Source: Goodfellowiella coeruleoviolacea (lineage in GTDB: Bacteria; Actinomycetota; Actinomycetes; Mycobacteriales; Pseudonocardiaceae). From it: DNA of 64,000 bases. Position 1 is the stretch's first letter. Every line of letters starts with the position of its first letter. Of this stretch, positions 16,785 to 25,516 are shown piece by piece. Both the position numbers and the translations under genes were made by a program. Under the pieces are notes generated by a model. That model was not told the DNA's origin and ran no database searches. It saw only the letters and a program-made list of their open reading frames with translations. Location: positions 186,001 to 250,000 of the forward strand of contig NZ_JAMTCK010000012.1 in NCBI RefSeq assembly GCF_024171785.1. Reading direction: 5' to 3'.

Positions 16785-18422
16785 TCAGGGCACGCGCCGG
16801 TCGAGCACCCGGCACAGCACGTCCAGCAGGGTGGCGGTCGGGTCGACGGGCTGGTCGGCGCGGCGCCAGGCCACCATCCCGTCCGGCCGCACCAGGCTGG
16901 CCCCGGCCGCGCCGATCCCGTAGACCTCGGTGAACCTGCCGGTGGGGTCGTCGAGGCCGGCGGCGCCGCCCACCTGGACCACGCGCAGCGGAACACCCAG
17001 CCGCGCGGCCACCTCATCGGCCGCGCCGTGCCACGCGTCGCCGTCCGGCCCGGTGAACACCAGCCAGTCCACTCCGTACAGGTCCAGAGTGGACACTTCG
17101 GTTCCGTTGTCCCGCAACGGCACGTGCGGTGCGCGGAAGCCGGGGCGGCCGGTGGGCTGGAACGGGTCCTCGGTCGGCGCGGGGTCGTCGTCCTCGGCCA
17201 GGATCGCGCCCGACCGGTAGCGGAAGCCGAGCAGCACCCGGTCGTGGCCGGCGGACTCGGGGATGTCCGGGCCGGCCAGGTGCGGCGCCATCCGCTCCAC
17301 GTAGTTGGCCAGCGAGTCGTTCACCACCAGCTCGGCCACGGGCGCGCGCTCGGCGTGGTAGCTGTCCAGCAGGCCGGGGCCGGCCTGGCCGGTGAGCACC
17401 GCGGCGAGCTTCCAGGCCAGGTCGTAGCCGTCCTGCACGGCGGCGTTGCCACCCATGCCGCCGGTGGGTGGGGTGACCTTGGCCGCGTCACCGGCCAGGA
17501 AGACGCGACCGACCCGGAAGGTGTCGGCGATCCGGGCCGCCATCTCCCAGGACTGCACGCCCCGGATGACCGGCTCCAGCTCGGGCGCGTCGGTGGCGAT
17601 CCGAATCAGCTCGACCAGCCGCCGCTCGGTGAACTGCTCGGCCGACTCGCCGCGTTCCGGGTGGTACTGCACGGTGAAGATATGCCGGCCGCCGGTCTCG
17701 TCGGAGGCGCCCAGCACCCCGGTGAACGCGGGGTTCTGCAGGTAGAACAGGGTGATCTTGTTGGGCTCGACCAGTTCGGCCAGGTCGGCCTCGAAGATCA
17801 CGCCGATGTGGTGGGACAGCGCGCCCCGGCCGTGCGTGGGGATGTCCAGCTTGCGCCGGATCGGGCTGCGCCCGCCGTCCGCGGCGACCAGGTAGTCGGC
17901 CCGGACCGTGCTCAGCCGGCCGGTCGGCCGGTCCAGCACCCGCGCGGTCACCCCGGTCCCGTCCTGCTCGACCGACACCACCTCGGTGTCGAACCACACC
18001 CGCGCGCCCAGCTTCTCCGCCTGCCGCAACAGGATCGGCTCGACCCGGTCCTGCGTGGCCATGCCCCAGGGGGCGGGCGAGGCGGTGCTGAAGTCCATGT
18101 CCTGCTGGCTGTGCACGATGCTGTGGAACACCCGGCCGTGCAGGCTCTCGGCGACCTTGATCACCAGGCTGTCGTTGATCGTGCCGTAGCTGGCCGCCAG
18201 CACCTCGTCGGCCACGCCGCCGATCCGCAGCAGCTCCATGGTGCGCGGGTTCTGCCCGTTGGCCTTGGGGTGGATGGAGGTGCCCTGGTGGCGCTCCAGG
18301 ACCAGCGGCCGGATTCCCCGCCGCGCCAGGAACATCGCGGTGGACAGCCCGGCCAGGCCGGCACCCACCACCAGAACCGGAACCCGCTCGTCCACTGTGC
18401 TGCTCTCGCTGTTCGTCGTCAC
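16785..18422 (-). CDS. FAD-dependent aromatic monooxygenase (PheA/TfdB, RdmE-like)
   Basis: A 545-residue flavoprotein hydroxylase. Residues ~15-45 hold the Rossmann motif VLVVGAGLAGLSTAMFLARRG, the middle DG motif is VAADGGRSPIRRKL, and the GD motif is RVFLAGDAAKVTPPTGGMGG. The C-terminal ~130 residues form the thioredoxin-like domain of this group. Such enzymes use NAD(P)H and O2 to hydroxylate phenols or polyketides. The start GTG at 18422 follows a short 41-bp gap containing CTTAG-TTG-CTAAG (near 18432-18446), a possible operator. The substrate cannot be read from sequence; no biosynthetic cluster is visible around it. Confidence 0.86.
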   Translation of the reverse strand: MTTNSESSTVDERVPVLVVGAGLAGLSTAMFLARRGIRPLVLERHQGTSIHPKANGQNPRTMELLRIGGVADEVLAASYGTINDSLVIKVAESLHGRVFHSIVHSQQDMDFSTASPAPWGMATQDRVEPILLRQAEKLGARVWFDTEVVSVEQDGTGVTARVLDRPTGRLSTVRADYLVAADGGRSPIRRKLDIPTHGRGALSHHIGVIFEADLAELVEPNKITLFYLQNPAFTGVLGASDETGGRHIFTVQYHPERGESAEQFTERRLVELIRIATDAPELEPVIRGVQSWEMAARIADTFRVGRVFLAGDAAKVTPPTGGMGGNAAVQDGYDLAWKLAAVLTGQAGPGLLDSYHAERAPVAELVVNDSLANYVERMAPHLAGPDIPESAGHDRVLLGFRYRSGAILAEDDDPAPTEDPFQPTGRPGFRAPHVPLRDNGTEVSTLDLYGVDWLVFTGPDGDAWHGAADEVAARLGVPLRVVQVGGAAGLDDPTGRFTEVYGIGAAGASLVRPDGMVAWRRADQPVDPTATLLDVLCRVLDRRVP

Positions 18423-18463
18423 GAGAGAGAAGCTTAGTTGCTAAGAGAGTTAGAAGACAAGAG

Positions 18464-19087
18464 TTACTGTGAGTGAGAGGAATGGCGGGTGCGGCTGAAC
18501 CAGGTCCGGCCCCACGGCTTGAGCACGGACAGCGCGGTGGCGGCGGTCAGCAGGGTCAGCCCCACGCACATCGCGCTCACCAGCGAGGGCTGGTTGGCGA
18601 ACCCCACCACCCGGCCCTGCGCGGCCAGCCGCGCCGCCGTGCCGAACATGGGCACCACCAGCAGGTTCCCGCCCACCACCAGGGCGGTGTTGAGCACCAG
18701 CTTGATCGCCACCCAGGAGAACCGCACCAGGCCCCACTTGGTGCCCAGGCCCAACACCACCCCGGTGACCAGCGCCAGCACGCTGACCGGCAGGTAGAAC
18801 GCGCCGGCCAGCAGCCCGGCCGCCCGGTAGGCCGACTCGACCAGCGCGGGATCGGTACCGGCCAGCCCGGTCAGCGCCAGGGTGAGCAGGCAGAGTTCGA
18901 CCCCGATCCAGCCGACCGACACCACCACGTGCGCCAGCAGCACCAGGCGCCGCGCCCGCGGGCGCAGCCGCCAGCCGGCGCGGGCCTGGGTCGTGTGCCG
19001 CGACCGGTTCGTCGCGTGCGAACCAGTCGCATGTGGACGGTCAGGTGCACTGGGGGAAAGCCCGGATCGGGCCGGCGCGGTCGGCAT
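18464..19087 (-). CDS. Small integral membrane protein (DUF2269-like)
   Basis: A 207-residue protein with about four transmembrane helices (for example LVLLAHVVVSVGWIGVELCL, FYLPVSVLALVTGVVLGLG and LVSAMCVGLTLLTAATALSV) and an RWS-type basic C-terminus. The pattern resembles DUF2269/predicted membrane proteins often found near monooxygenases or regulators. The first ~50 residues are polar and may be extra; the ATG at 19087 is the best start I can support. It lies 41 bp upstream of the monooxygenase on the same strand. Function unknown. Confidence 0.65.
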   Translation of the reverse strand: MPTAPARSGLSPSAPDRPHATGSHATNRSRHTTQARAGWRLRPRARRLVLLAHVVVSVGWIGVELCLLTLALTGLAGTDPALVESAYRAAGLLAGAFYLPVSVLALVTGVVLGLGTKWGLVRFSWVAIKLVLNTALVVGGNLLVVPMFGTAARLAAQGRVVGFANQPSLVSAMCVGLTLLTAATALSVLKPWGRTWFSRTRHSSHSQ

Positions 19088-19214
19088 GCGCCCATGCTGG
19101 TCCGCGCCGGCCCCGCCGTCGTCCGTTGTCAGGCGGCATCGCGCGTACGGCAGCCGATGTACGCCGCGCCGACCACTGCGAGACCCCGGGTAGCGGGCGA
19201 ACCCGGCACCCTGG

Positions 19215-20108
19215 TCAGCGCCCGCGGAAGTGCTCGACCAGCCACGAGTAGTTGTCGTCGGCGTGGCCGTCGGCAACGGCCCTGCGCACCAGGGCCAGGG
19301 TGGAGCCAGGCAGGTCGTCGTCGACGCCGCGCGCCCGGCTCTCCCGGACGAGGTCCTCCACCGAGGGCAGGTGGTGCTTGAGCGCCCCGTACTCGACCGC
19401 GTGCTCGCCCCGGTCGACGCACTCGGCGATGGACGGCAGGAACGCCATCAGCGCGGACATCGACGCGTCGGCGCGCTCCAGGAACTGCCGCACCGGAAGT
19501 CCCTCGCTGGACAGCACCGCGGCCGCGTGCAGGAACCCGTTGAGCAGGCCCCACATGGTGCCGTGCACGGCCATCCCGTACAGGACCGGCACCCCGGGAT
19601 CGGCCGCGACCAGGGTGGCCCGGCCGCCCAGCAGCCCCAGGGCCGACTGGTAGCGGTCGTACACCGCCTGCGCGCCGCCGTAGAACACCACCGCCTCGGG
19701 GTGCCCGACGCCAGGGGCGATGGTCATGATCTGCCCGTGCAGGTACTCCGCTCCCTGCTCGGTGACCCACTGGGCCAGTTCCCTGACCTCCGCCGAGGTC
19801 CCGTCGGTCAGGTTGACCACGGTGCGGCCGGCCAGTGCGGCACCGGCCGACGCCAGGAGTTCCCGAGCGACGGCGTTGCCCTTCACGCTCACCACCACCA
19901 GGTCACCGGCGGCCACGGCGTCCCGAACGGTCGCCGACCGCTCCGCCCCCCTGGCCACCAGGGCGTCGCCCCGGTCCGGAGTGCGGTTCCACACGGTGGT
20001 GGCGTGGCCACCGTCCAGGAACGCGGCCGCGACCGCGGCGCCCATCTCCCCCAGGCCGATCACGGCCACAGCCGGCGCAGCGTCAGTGCGTGCAGTGCTC
20101 GTTGTCAC
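19215..20108 (-). CDS. NAD(P)-dependent oxidoreductase, imine-reductase/beta-hydroxyacid dehydrogenase type
   Basis: A 297-residue dehydrogenase. The N-terminal Rossmann motif is VAVIGLGEMGAAVAAAFLDGG followed by TTVWNRTPDR, where Arg after Asn suggests NADPH. The C-terminal all-helical domain with YGMAVHGTMWGLLNGFLHA and the absence of the catalytic Lys of hydroxyisobutyrate dehydrogenase fit imine reductases. Length (~290) also fits. The GTG at 20108 with AAGGA upstream is used; the longer frame to 20177 adds a tail without homology. The upstream region holds a possible -35 TTGACC (20206-20201) on the minus strand. Confidence 0.8.
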   Translation of the reverse strand: MTTSTARTDAAPAVAVIGLGEMGAAVAAAFLDGGHATTVWNRTPDRGDALVARGAERSATVRDAVAAGDLVVVSVKGNAVARELLASAGAALAGRTVVNLTDGTSAEVRELAQWVTEQGAEYLHGQIMTIAPGVGHPEAVVFYGGAQAVYDRYQSALGLLGGRATLVAADPGVPVLYGMAVHGTMWGLLNGFLHAAAVLSSEGLPVRQFLERADASMSALMAFLPSIAECVDRGEHAVEYGALKHHLPSVEDLVRESRARGVDDDLPGSTLALVRRAVADGHADDNYSWLVEHFRGR

Positions 20109-20250
20109 CGAGGTTGTCCTTCCCCAGGGCGGTGGGCGGGCATGCCGCGCCACCGCGACGTGTTGATCGACAACCACGGTAAAATCTCGACAAAACTGGA
20201 GGTCAAGGGATAATTCGGGCAGGTAAGCGGGGGTGCGCCGCCAAGATCGC

Positions 20251-21306
20251 CTAGGGCAGCTCCACCACGGTGTGCGTCTGGCTGGAGCGGTAGGCGGCCT
20301 CGATGACCTCCAGCCCGGTGACGGCGTCGTCGGCGGTCACCGGGGGCTGGCCGCCGTCGGTGAGCGCCGCGGCGATGCCGGCGTAGTAGTCCTGGTAGCC
20401 GCCGGGCTCGGTGCGCACCGGGCGGAACTCCTCGCCCGCGCCGAGCCGGCCCCACGCCGACTCGGGTTCCTCGCCCCAGCCGGGGCCGCCGGGCACGGCG
20501 CCGGTGCGCAGCGCGTCCTCCTGCGGGTCCATCCCGTGCTTGACGTAGGCGCCGGCGTCGCCGAGCACCCGGAAGCGCGGCCCGCGGTCCGCGGCCAGCG
20601 CGCTCAGCCACAGGTGGCTGTGCACCCCGCCCTCGTGCTGCAGGGCGAGGAAGGCGTCGTCGGGGACCTGGGAGCCGGCGCGCCGCGCGCTGATCTCCGC
20701 GTACACCCGCCTCGGCCGGCCGAACAGCACCAGTGCCTGGTCGATCAGGTGGCTGCCCAGGTCGAACACGATGCCGCTGGCGTCGGCCGGGTCGGTGCTC
20801 TCCTTCCAGCCCGCCTTCAGCTCGGGCCGCCACCGCTCGAACCGCGACTCGAACCGGTGCACCGCGCCCAGCGCGTCGCCCTCGGCCAGCAGCCGGCGCA
20901 CCGTGCGGAAGTCGCCGTCGTAGCGGCGGTTGTGGAACGGGGAGAGCAGCAGCCCGCGCCGCCCCGCGAGTTCGGCCAGCTGCCTGGCCTCGGCGGAGCT
21001 GGCCGCGAACGGCTTGTCCACCACCGCGGCCATGCCGTGCTCCAGTGCGGCCCTGGCCTGCTCGGCGTGGTGGCGGTTGGGCGTGGTGATCACCGCCAGG
21101 TCGAACTCGGCCGCCCGCGACCACAGGCTCGCCGCGTCCGGCAGCACCTCGACGCCCGGGTAGCGGGACCGCGCCCTGGCCGCCCGCTCCGGGTTGCCGG
21201 TCACCACGGCCGCCAGCCGCAGGCCGGCGGTGACGTCGATGAACGGCGCGTGGAACGACTCCCCGCCCAGCCCGTATCCGATCAGTGCGACCCGTGCCTC
21301 TGCCAT
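20251..21306 (-). CDS. Gfo/Idh/MocA family oxidoreductase
   Basis: A 351-residue NAD(P)-binding oxidoreductase. The N-terminus ARVALIGYGLGGESFHAPF is the Rossmann loop; VITTPNRHHAEQARAAL and DKPFAASSAEARQL (with the EKP-like DKP motif) are the conserved family signatures; FDLGSHLIDQALVLFG carries the second-domain GxHxxD motif. Relatives oxidise or isomerise sugars and inositols. The gene has ATG at 21306 and stands alone, divergent from the metYX operon. Substrate unknown. Confidence 0.88.
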   Translation of the reverse strand: MAEARVALIGYGLGGESFHAPFIDVTAGLRLAAVVTGNPERAARARSRYPGVEVLPDAASLWSRAAEFDLAVITTPNRHHAEQARAALEHGMAAVVDKPFAASSAEARQLAELAGRRGLLLSPFHNRRYDGDFRTVRRLLAEGDALGAVHRFESRFERWRPELKAGWKESTDPADASGIVFDLGSHLIDQALVLFGRPRRVYAEISARRAGSQVPDDAFLALQHEGGVHSHLWLSALAADRGPRFRVLGDAGAYVKHGMDPQEDALRTGAVPGGPGWGEEPESAWGRLGAGEEFRPVRTEPGGYQDYYAGIAAALTDGGQPPVTADDAVTGLEVIEAAYRSSQTHTVVELP

Positions 21307-21389
21307 GTGCTCCAGCCTAAGCCGACCCCTGACTCCCACAGGGTGAACGTCCTGTCGCAAATGGTCGACGCTGCGCTACGTTGCCTGGC

Positions 21390-21464
21390 GTGGGACCGCT
21401 CGTGACACGAAGGCACGTCGACCTCAAGCGTGTCACCAGCATGTCCTGTCACCCGGCGAGCTGA
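21390..21464 (+). CDS. Cysteine-type attenuator leader peptide upstream of metYX
   Basis: A 24-codon reading frame, MGPLVTRRHVDLKRVTSMSC then HPAS and TGA. The core RRHVDL-x-R-x-x-S-x-x-C matches the actinobacterial leader peptides that precede cysteine and sulphur-assimilation genes. Here it stands 111 bp before metY. A start at the in-frame GTG at 21402 is also possible. The hexamer TACGTT at 21377-21382 ends 7 bp before the GTG at 21390, the usual geometry of a -10 box and a leaderless transcript. Slow translation at the Cys codon (TGT 21447-21449) would report Cys supply. Role by analogy; too short for ordinary gene calling. Confidence 0.72.
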   Translation: MGPLVTRRHVDLKRVTSMSCHPAS

Positions 21465-21544
21465 TCGCCGCCACCACCCGACTCGCCGAGCGCCACGCGG
21501 AATCCGCCCTCCACCGGCACCGCGTGGGGCTGATTCGACGTGCC
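21402..21544 (+). promoter_or_regulatory. Structured leader RNA of the metYX operon (probable attenuator)
   Basis: Four strong pairings are visible. GTGACACG (21402-21409) pairs with CGTGTCAC (21429-21436). CGGCGA and TCGCCG flank the leader stop codon (21453-21469). CCACGCGG pairs with CCGCGTGG around 21493-21527. GGCACGTCGA (21412-21421), in the first hairpin's loop and inside the leader's RRHVD codons, pairs perfectly over 10 bp with TCGACGTGCC (21535-21544), just before the metY ribosome site. This gives either a pseudoknot or mutually exclusive folds set by ribosome position. Confidence 0.6.
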
Positions 21545-21575
21545 CTCATCCCGCCACACCACCAGGAGCAGGCAG

Positions 21576-22949
21576 ATGACCGTTGACGCCCCGGACACCA
21601 GCCCGGTTTCCCCCGAACCGACGCGCACCGAACCCGCTCCCGGCCCGGACACCTCGGCGTGGTCGTTCGAGACCAAGCAGATCCACGCCGGCGCCGCGCC
21701 CGACCCGGTCACCGGTGCCAGGGCCACCCCGATCTACCAGACCACGTCGTTCGTGTTCCGGGACACCGCGCACGGCGAGGCCCTGTTCAACCTGTCCGAG
21801 CCGGGCAACATCTACACCCGGATCAACAACCCCACCCAGGAGGTGCTGGAGAACCGGGTGGCCGCGCTGGAGGGCGGGGTGGCCGCGGTCGCCCTGGCCT
21901 CCGGGCAGGCCGCCGAGACCGCCACCATCCTCACCCTGGCCGGGGCCGGCGACCACGTGGTGTCCAGCGCCTCGCTGTACGGCGGCACCTACAACCTGTT
22001 CCGCTACACGCTGCCCCGGCTGGGCATCGAGGTCAGCTTCGTGGCCGACCCGGACGACCTGGACCAGTGGCGCGCGGCGGCGCGGCCCAACACCAAGCTG
22101 TTCTTCGCCGAGTCGCTGGGCAACCCGCGCGGCAACGTGCTCGACGTGGCGGCCGTGGCCGAGGTGGCGCACGCGGTGGGTGTGCCCCTGGTGGTGGACA
22201 ACACCGTGACCACCCCGTACCTGTTGCGGCCCATCGAGCACGGCGCGGACATCGTGGTGCACTCGGCCACCAAGTACCTGGGCGGGCACGGCACGGCCGT
22301 GGCCGGTGTGGTGGTGGACGGCGGCACCTTCGACTTCGGCGCGCACGAGCAGCGCTTCCCCGACTTCAGCGCGCCCGACCCCAGCTACCACGGGCTGCGC
22401 TACTGGCCGGCGCTCGGCCCGGGCGCGTTCGCCGCCAAGCTGCGGGTGCAGCTGCTGCGCGACACCGGCGCGGCGATCGCCCCGCTGACCAGCTTCCTGG
22501 TCATCCAGGGCATCGAAACGCTGTCGCTGCGCCTGGAGCGGCACGTGGCCAACGCGCAGGCGCTGGCCGAGTGGCTGGAGCGGCGCGACGAGGTGGAGCG
22601 GGTGCACTACGCGGGCCTGCCCTCCAGCCCCTGGTACGAGCTGGGCCGCAAGTACCTGCCCGGCGGCGCGGGCGCGGTGGTGTCCTTCGAGTTGCGCGGC
22701 GGCGTGCCGGCCGGCCGGGCGTTCGTGGACGGCACCGAGCTGTTCAGCCACCTGGTCAACATCGGTGACGTGCGCAGCCTGATCGTGCACCCGGCCAGCA
22801 CCACGCACAGCCAGCTCAGCGAACAGGAGCAGGCCCTGGCCGGGGTCAGTCCGGGGCTGGTGCGGCTGTCGGTGGGCCTGGAGGGGCTGGACGACCTCAA
22901 GGCCGACCTGGAGGCCGGGTTCCGGGCCGCCAAGGCGGCCCAGGACTGA
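21576..22949 (+). CDS. metY: O-acetylhomoserine sulfhydrylase MetY
   Basis: A 457-residue PLP enzyme of the Cys/Met metabolism family. It makes homocysteine from O-acetylhomoserine and sulphide. Visible signatures are FETKQIHAG at the start of the fold, [12 protein letters not shown], and [12 protein letters not shown] with the PLP Lys233. The length and the insertion pattern ([16 protein letters not shown]) distinguish MetY from shorter MetB/MetC proteins. Residues 1-28 are a Pro-rich extension before the catalytic domain. Start ATG at 21576 has an AGGAGCAGG ribosome site. Its stop overlaps the metX ATG. Expression is probably set by the leader peptide upstream. Confidence 0.93.
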   Translation: MTVDAPDTSPVSPEPTRTEPAPGPDTSAWSFETKQIHAGAAPDPVTGARATPIYQTTSFVFRDTAHGEALFNLSEPGNIYTRINNPTQEVLENRVAALEGGVAAVALASGQAAETATILTLAGAGDHVVSSASLYGGTYNLFRYTLPRLGIEVSFVADPDDLDQWRAAARPNTKLFFAESLGNPRGNVLDVAAVAEVAHAVGVPLVVDNTVTTPYLLRPIEHGADIVVHSATKYLGGHGTAVAGVVVDGGTFDFGAHEQRFPDFSAPDPSYHGLRYWPALGPGAFAAKLRVQLLRDTGAAIAPLTSFLVIQGIETLSLRLERHVANAQALAEWLERRDEVERVHYAGLPSSPWYELGRKYLPGGAGAVVSFELRGGVPAGRAFVDGTELFSHLVNIGDVRSLIVHPASTTHSQLSEQEQALAGVSPGLVRLSVGLEGLDDLKADLEAGFRAAKAAQD

Positions 22950-24082
22950 TGGCGTTCGACCCACCTCCCGCCACGGGCGCGTGGCGGGAGGGCGCCCATC
23001 CCGGCCTGCGGCGGTGGCTGCGCTCGCCCGACCCGCTGGTGCTGGAGTCGGGCGAGGTGCTGCCCGGGTTCACGCTGGCCTACCAGACCTGGGGTGCGCT
23101 GTCCCCGGAGCGCGACAACGCCGTGCTGGTGCTGCACGCGCTCACCGGCGACAGCCACGTGACCGGCCCCAGCCAGCCCGGCCACCCCACCCCCGGCTGG
23201 TGGCGCGGGGTGGTCGGCCCCGGCCGGCCGCTGGATCCGGCGCGCTGGTTCGTGGTGGCGCCCAACGTGTTGGGCGGCTGCCAGGGCAGCACCGGGCCGG
23301 CCAGCACCGCGCCGGACGGCCGGCCGTGGGGCAGCCGGTTCCCCCGGCTGAGCGTGCGCGACCAGGTGGCCGCCGAGACCGCGCTGGCCGACGCGCTGGG
23401 CGTGCGCCGGTGGGCGGCGGTGCTGGGCGGGTCGATGGGCGGCATGCGCGCGCTGGAGTGGGCGGTGTCCCACCCGGACCGGGTGGCCGCGCTGCTGCTG
23501 TTGGCCTGCACGGCCGCGGCCTCGGCCGAGCAGATCGCGCTGGCCGCCGCCCAGGTGCACGCGATCACGGCGGACGCCGGCTGGCAGGGCGGGGACTACC
23601 ACGACGCCAAGCCGGGTGAGGGGCCGCACCGGGGTTTGGGTGTCGCCCGGCGGATCGCGCACATCAGCTACCGCAGCGAGACCGAGCTGGCCAACCGGTT
23701 CGGCCGGGCCGCGCAGCCGGGCGAGGATCCCGCGACCGGCGGGCGGTTCGCGGTCGAGTCCTATTTGGACCACCACGCGGCCAAGCTGGTGCGCCGCTTC
23801 GACGCGGGCAGCTACGTCGTGCTCAGCCAGGCGATGAACGGCCACGACGTGGGCCGGCAGCGGGGCGGGGTGGCCGAGGCGCTGCGCCGGGTGCGGGCCC
23901 GCACCGTGGTCGCCGGCATCGACAGCGACCGGCTCTACCCGTTGGCGCAGCAGGCCGAACTGGCCGAGGGCATTCCCACCGCCACCGGGCTGCGGGTGGT
24001 CCGCTCGCCGTACGGCCACGACGCGTTCCTCATCGAGACCGACCAGGTCGGCAACCTGGTGCGGGAGGTGCTGGCGCGGTGA
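22949..24082 (+). CDS. metX: Homoserine O-acetyltransferase MetX
   Basis: A 377-residue alpha/beta hydrolase-fold acyltransferase that acetylates homoserine with acetyl-CoA, supplying the MetY substrate. Signatures are [35 protein letters not shown], the nucleophile elbow [12 protein letters not shown] with Ser162, and the C-terminal [11 protein letters not shown] containing the catalytic His. The ATG lies inside the metY stop (TGATGG), so the two are coupled. The following 168 bp carry no gene. Confidence 0.94.
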   Translation: MAFDPPPATGAWREGAHPGLRRWLRSPDPLVLESGEVLPGFTLAYQTWGALSPERDNAVLVLHALTGDSHVTGPSQPGHPTPGWWRGVVGPGRPLDPARWFVVAPNVLGGCQGSTGPASTAPDGRPWGSRFPRLSVRDQVAAETALADALGVRRWAAVLGGSMGGMRALEWAVSHPDRVAALLLLACTAAASAEQIALAAAQVHAITADAGWQGGDYHDAKPGEGPHRGLGVARRIAHISYRSETELANRFGRAAQPGEDPATGGRFAVESYLDHHAAKLVRRFDAGSYVVLSQAMNGHDVGRQRGGVAEALRRVRARTVVAGIDSDRLYPLAQQAELAEGIPTATGLRVVRSPYGHDAFLIETDQVGNLVREVLAR

Positions 24083-24227
24083 GGCCGCGCCCGGGTCGGG
24101 CCACCCGGGTTCGATCGCGCGGGTTCGCCGATCGCCCGGACCGCCCCGAACGCCCGGGCGCGGTGCACGCGGACGTCGCGGGTTGGGTCAGGTCGACCAC
24201 GCACCCCGGGCAAATGCATGTAATCTA

Positions 24228-24243
24228 ACAATAGTTGTAAACT
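24228..24243 (+). promoter_or_regulatory. -10 box overlapped by a small palindrome before marR
   Basis: TAAACT (24238-24243) lies 7 bp before the ATG at 24251, giving a probable leaderless transcript. ACAA-TAG-TTGT (24228-24238) overlaps its 5' edge and is a plausible MarR autoregulatory site. The AT-rich island stands out from flanking DNA, and ATGCATGT occurs twice around it. Confidence 0.5.
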
Positions 24244-24250
24244 GGCATGC

Positions 24251-24724
24251 ATGTCGAGGAGTGACCAGGACGAGGCGGTCGCCGCGGTCGAACGGGCCCT
24301 GGTGGCGATCCGGCGCAGCCAGACCCGCCGGTCGCTGTCGCGGCTGGCCCCGCCCGGCGGTGACCAGCCGGTGGACCCCACCCTGTTCGGGGTGCTGGAC
24401 GTGGTCGAGGACCGCGGCGAGCCGTGCGCCGTCACCGACGTGGCCACCGCGCTGGGCGTGGACCAGCCCAGGGCCAGCCGACTGGTGTCGCGTGCCGTCG
24501 ACCAGGGGCTGCTGGCCCGCCGGGCCGACCCGGCCGACGCGCGGCGCAGCGCGCTCACCCTGACCGACAGCGGGCGCGCCGTGCTCACCCGCACCCACCA
24601 GCTCCGCCAGCGGGTGTTCGCCCGCGTGATGGCCGACTGGTCAGCGGCCGACCGCACCGAGTTCGCCCGGCTCATCACCCGGTTCGTGACCTCGTTCTCC
24701 GAGGTGGTCCCCGGCGCCGACTAG
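24251..24724 (+). CDS. MarR-family regulator
   Basis: A 157-residue winged-helix regulator. The HTH region is CAVTDVATALGVDQPRASRLVSRAV, and the wing reads RRADPADARRSALTLTDSGR, both typical of MarR. It begins with ATG at 24251 at the probable transcription start and has no adjacent plus-strand partner; the convergent neighbour is an unknown protein. Targets cannot be named. Confidence 0.86.
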   Translation: MSRSDQDEAVAAVERALVAIRRSQTRRSLSRLAPPGGDQPVDPTLFGVLDVVEDRGEPCAVTDVATALGVDQPRASRLVSRAVDQGLLARRADPADARRSALTLTDSGRAVLTRTHQLRQRVFARVMADWSAADRTEFARLITRFVTSFSEVVPGAD

Positions 24725-24755
24725 CGCGGGTGGGCAGCGGGGTGCGCGGTCGGGC

Positions 24756-25265
24756 TCAGTCCGCCAGTGCGGCGGCGATCCACGGGGGCACCGGCAGGTC
24801 GCGGGACGCGCACTCGGCGGCCAACCGGATGGTCCAGCGCAGCGCCTGGAGCACCACCGTGGCCAACTCGTCGGGCGCGCCGCTGGTCAACACGATCTCG
24901 ATCTGGGCGGCCGCCGCCTCGGGGTCGCCGTGCACCTCGGCCAGCAGGGTGCGGATCGCGGTGCGCACCGGCGGGTCGGCGTCGTCGATCTGCACCTCCT
25001 GGCCGTCCTCGTCGAACACCTGCATCTGCACCGGTGTGCTCTCGCCGGAACCCAGGCTGGCGACCATGCCGCTGCACTCCGCGAACAGCAGCAGCACCAG
25101 CTCCCTGATGTCCTGGTTGGGTTCGCGCGACCCGGTCAGATACCCGGTCACCAGGTCGACGGCCACCGCGTCCTCCCCGGCCTTGGCCGCGGCCAACGCC
25201 TCGGCGGCGACGCTCGTCATCCGGTGCCAGCGCTCCTGGTCGTGCGGCCGGTCCATGCGACCCAT
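24756..25265 (-). CDS. Conserved-looking protein of unknown function
   Basis: A ~169-residue acidic, mostly helical soluble protein I do not recognise. No signal peptide, membrane span or metal motif is visible. Repeated helical segments (SVAAEALAAAKAGEDAVAVD, VLLLFAECSGMVASLG, ELATVVLQALRWTIRLAAEC) suggest a helical bundle. An internal VFDEDGQEVQIDDADP loop is strongly acidic. Start options are ATG 25265 or 25256. Codon bias is typical of the host, so it is likely real and long-resident. Confidence 0.6.
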   Translation of the reverse strand: MGRMDRPHDQERWHRMTSVAAEALAAAKAGEDAVAVDLVTGYLTGSREPNQDIRELVLLLFAECSGMVASLGSGESTPVQMQVFDEDGQEVQIDDADPPVRTAIRTLLAEVHGDPEAAAAQIEIVLTSGAPDELATVVLQALRWTIRLAAECASRDLPVPPWIAAALAD

Positions 25266-25409
25266 CTTTCCCTTGTGGTGGTGCTGCTGCCGGTGGTGAT
25301 CGTCGCAACCCGCGCCCGCCGCTGTCCACGCCACCTCCGGTCGCCGGTCGGTTCCGGTGCGGCCGACCCACGCCCACCGCGCGGCTGAGCTGCGTCTGCC
25401 GGTAGGTAG

Positions 25410-25476
25410 TACCCAGGTAGCGCGGAAAATCTCACGCCCGGGTCGCATGTTCGCGCACCGGCCGGCCGCTTACCAT
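25410..25476 (+). promoter_or_regulatory. Promoter and putative response-regulator site before the two-component operon
   Basis: TACCC-A-GGTAGC begins at 25410 with a GCGGAAAA tract at 25422-25429. A -10-like TACCAT lies at 25471-25476. The palindrome centre is 56.5 bp upstream of the -10 start, exactly as at the second promoter near 27.6 kb. This suggests the response regulator activates its own operon. Confidence 0.6.
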
Positions 25477-25516
25477 CGCCCGGACACGGCACCAGGGCAG
25501 TGACCAGGGGTGATGA

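Noticed and set aside
19180-19200. Third copy of the two-component palindrome (CCCGGGTAGCGG)
   Set aside because: Only one half-site is kept and there is no GCGGAAAA tract or -10 at the right distance.
21390-21575. SAM-I/SAM-IV riboswitch upstream of metY
   Set aside because: Actinomycete metY leaders can carry SAM-IV, and a CCCTCC...GTGGGG stretch is present. But the core GGCAACC and GATGA-type elements are missing, and the leader-peptide model explains more of the sequence.
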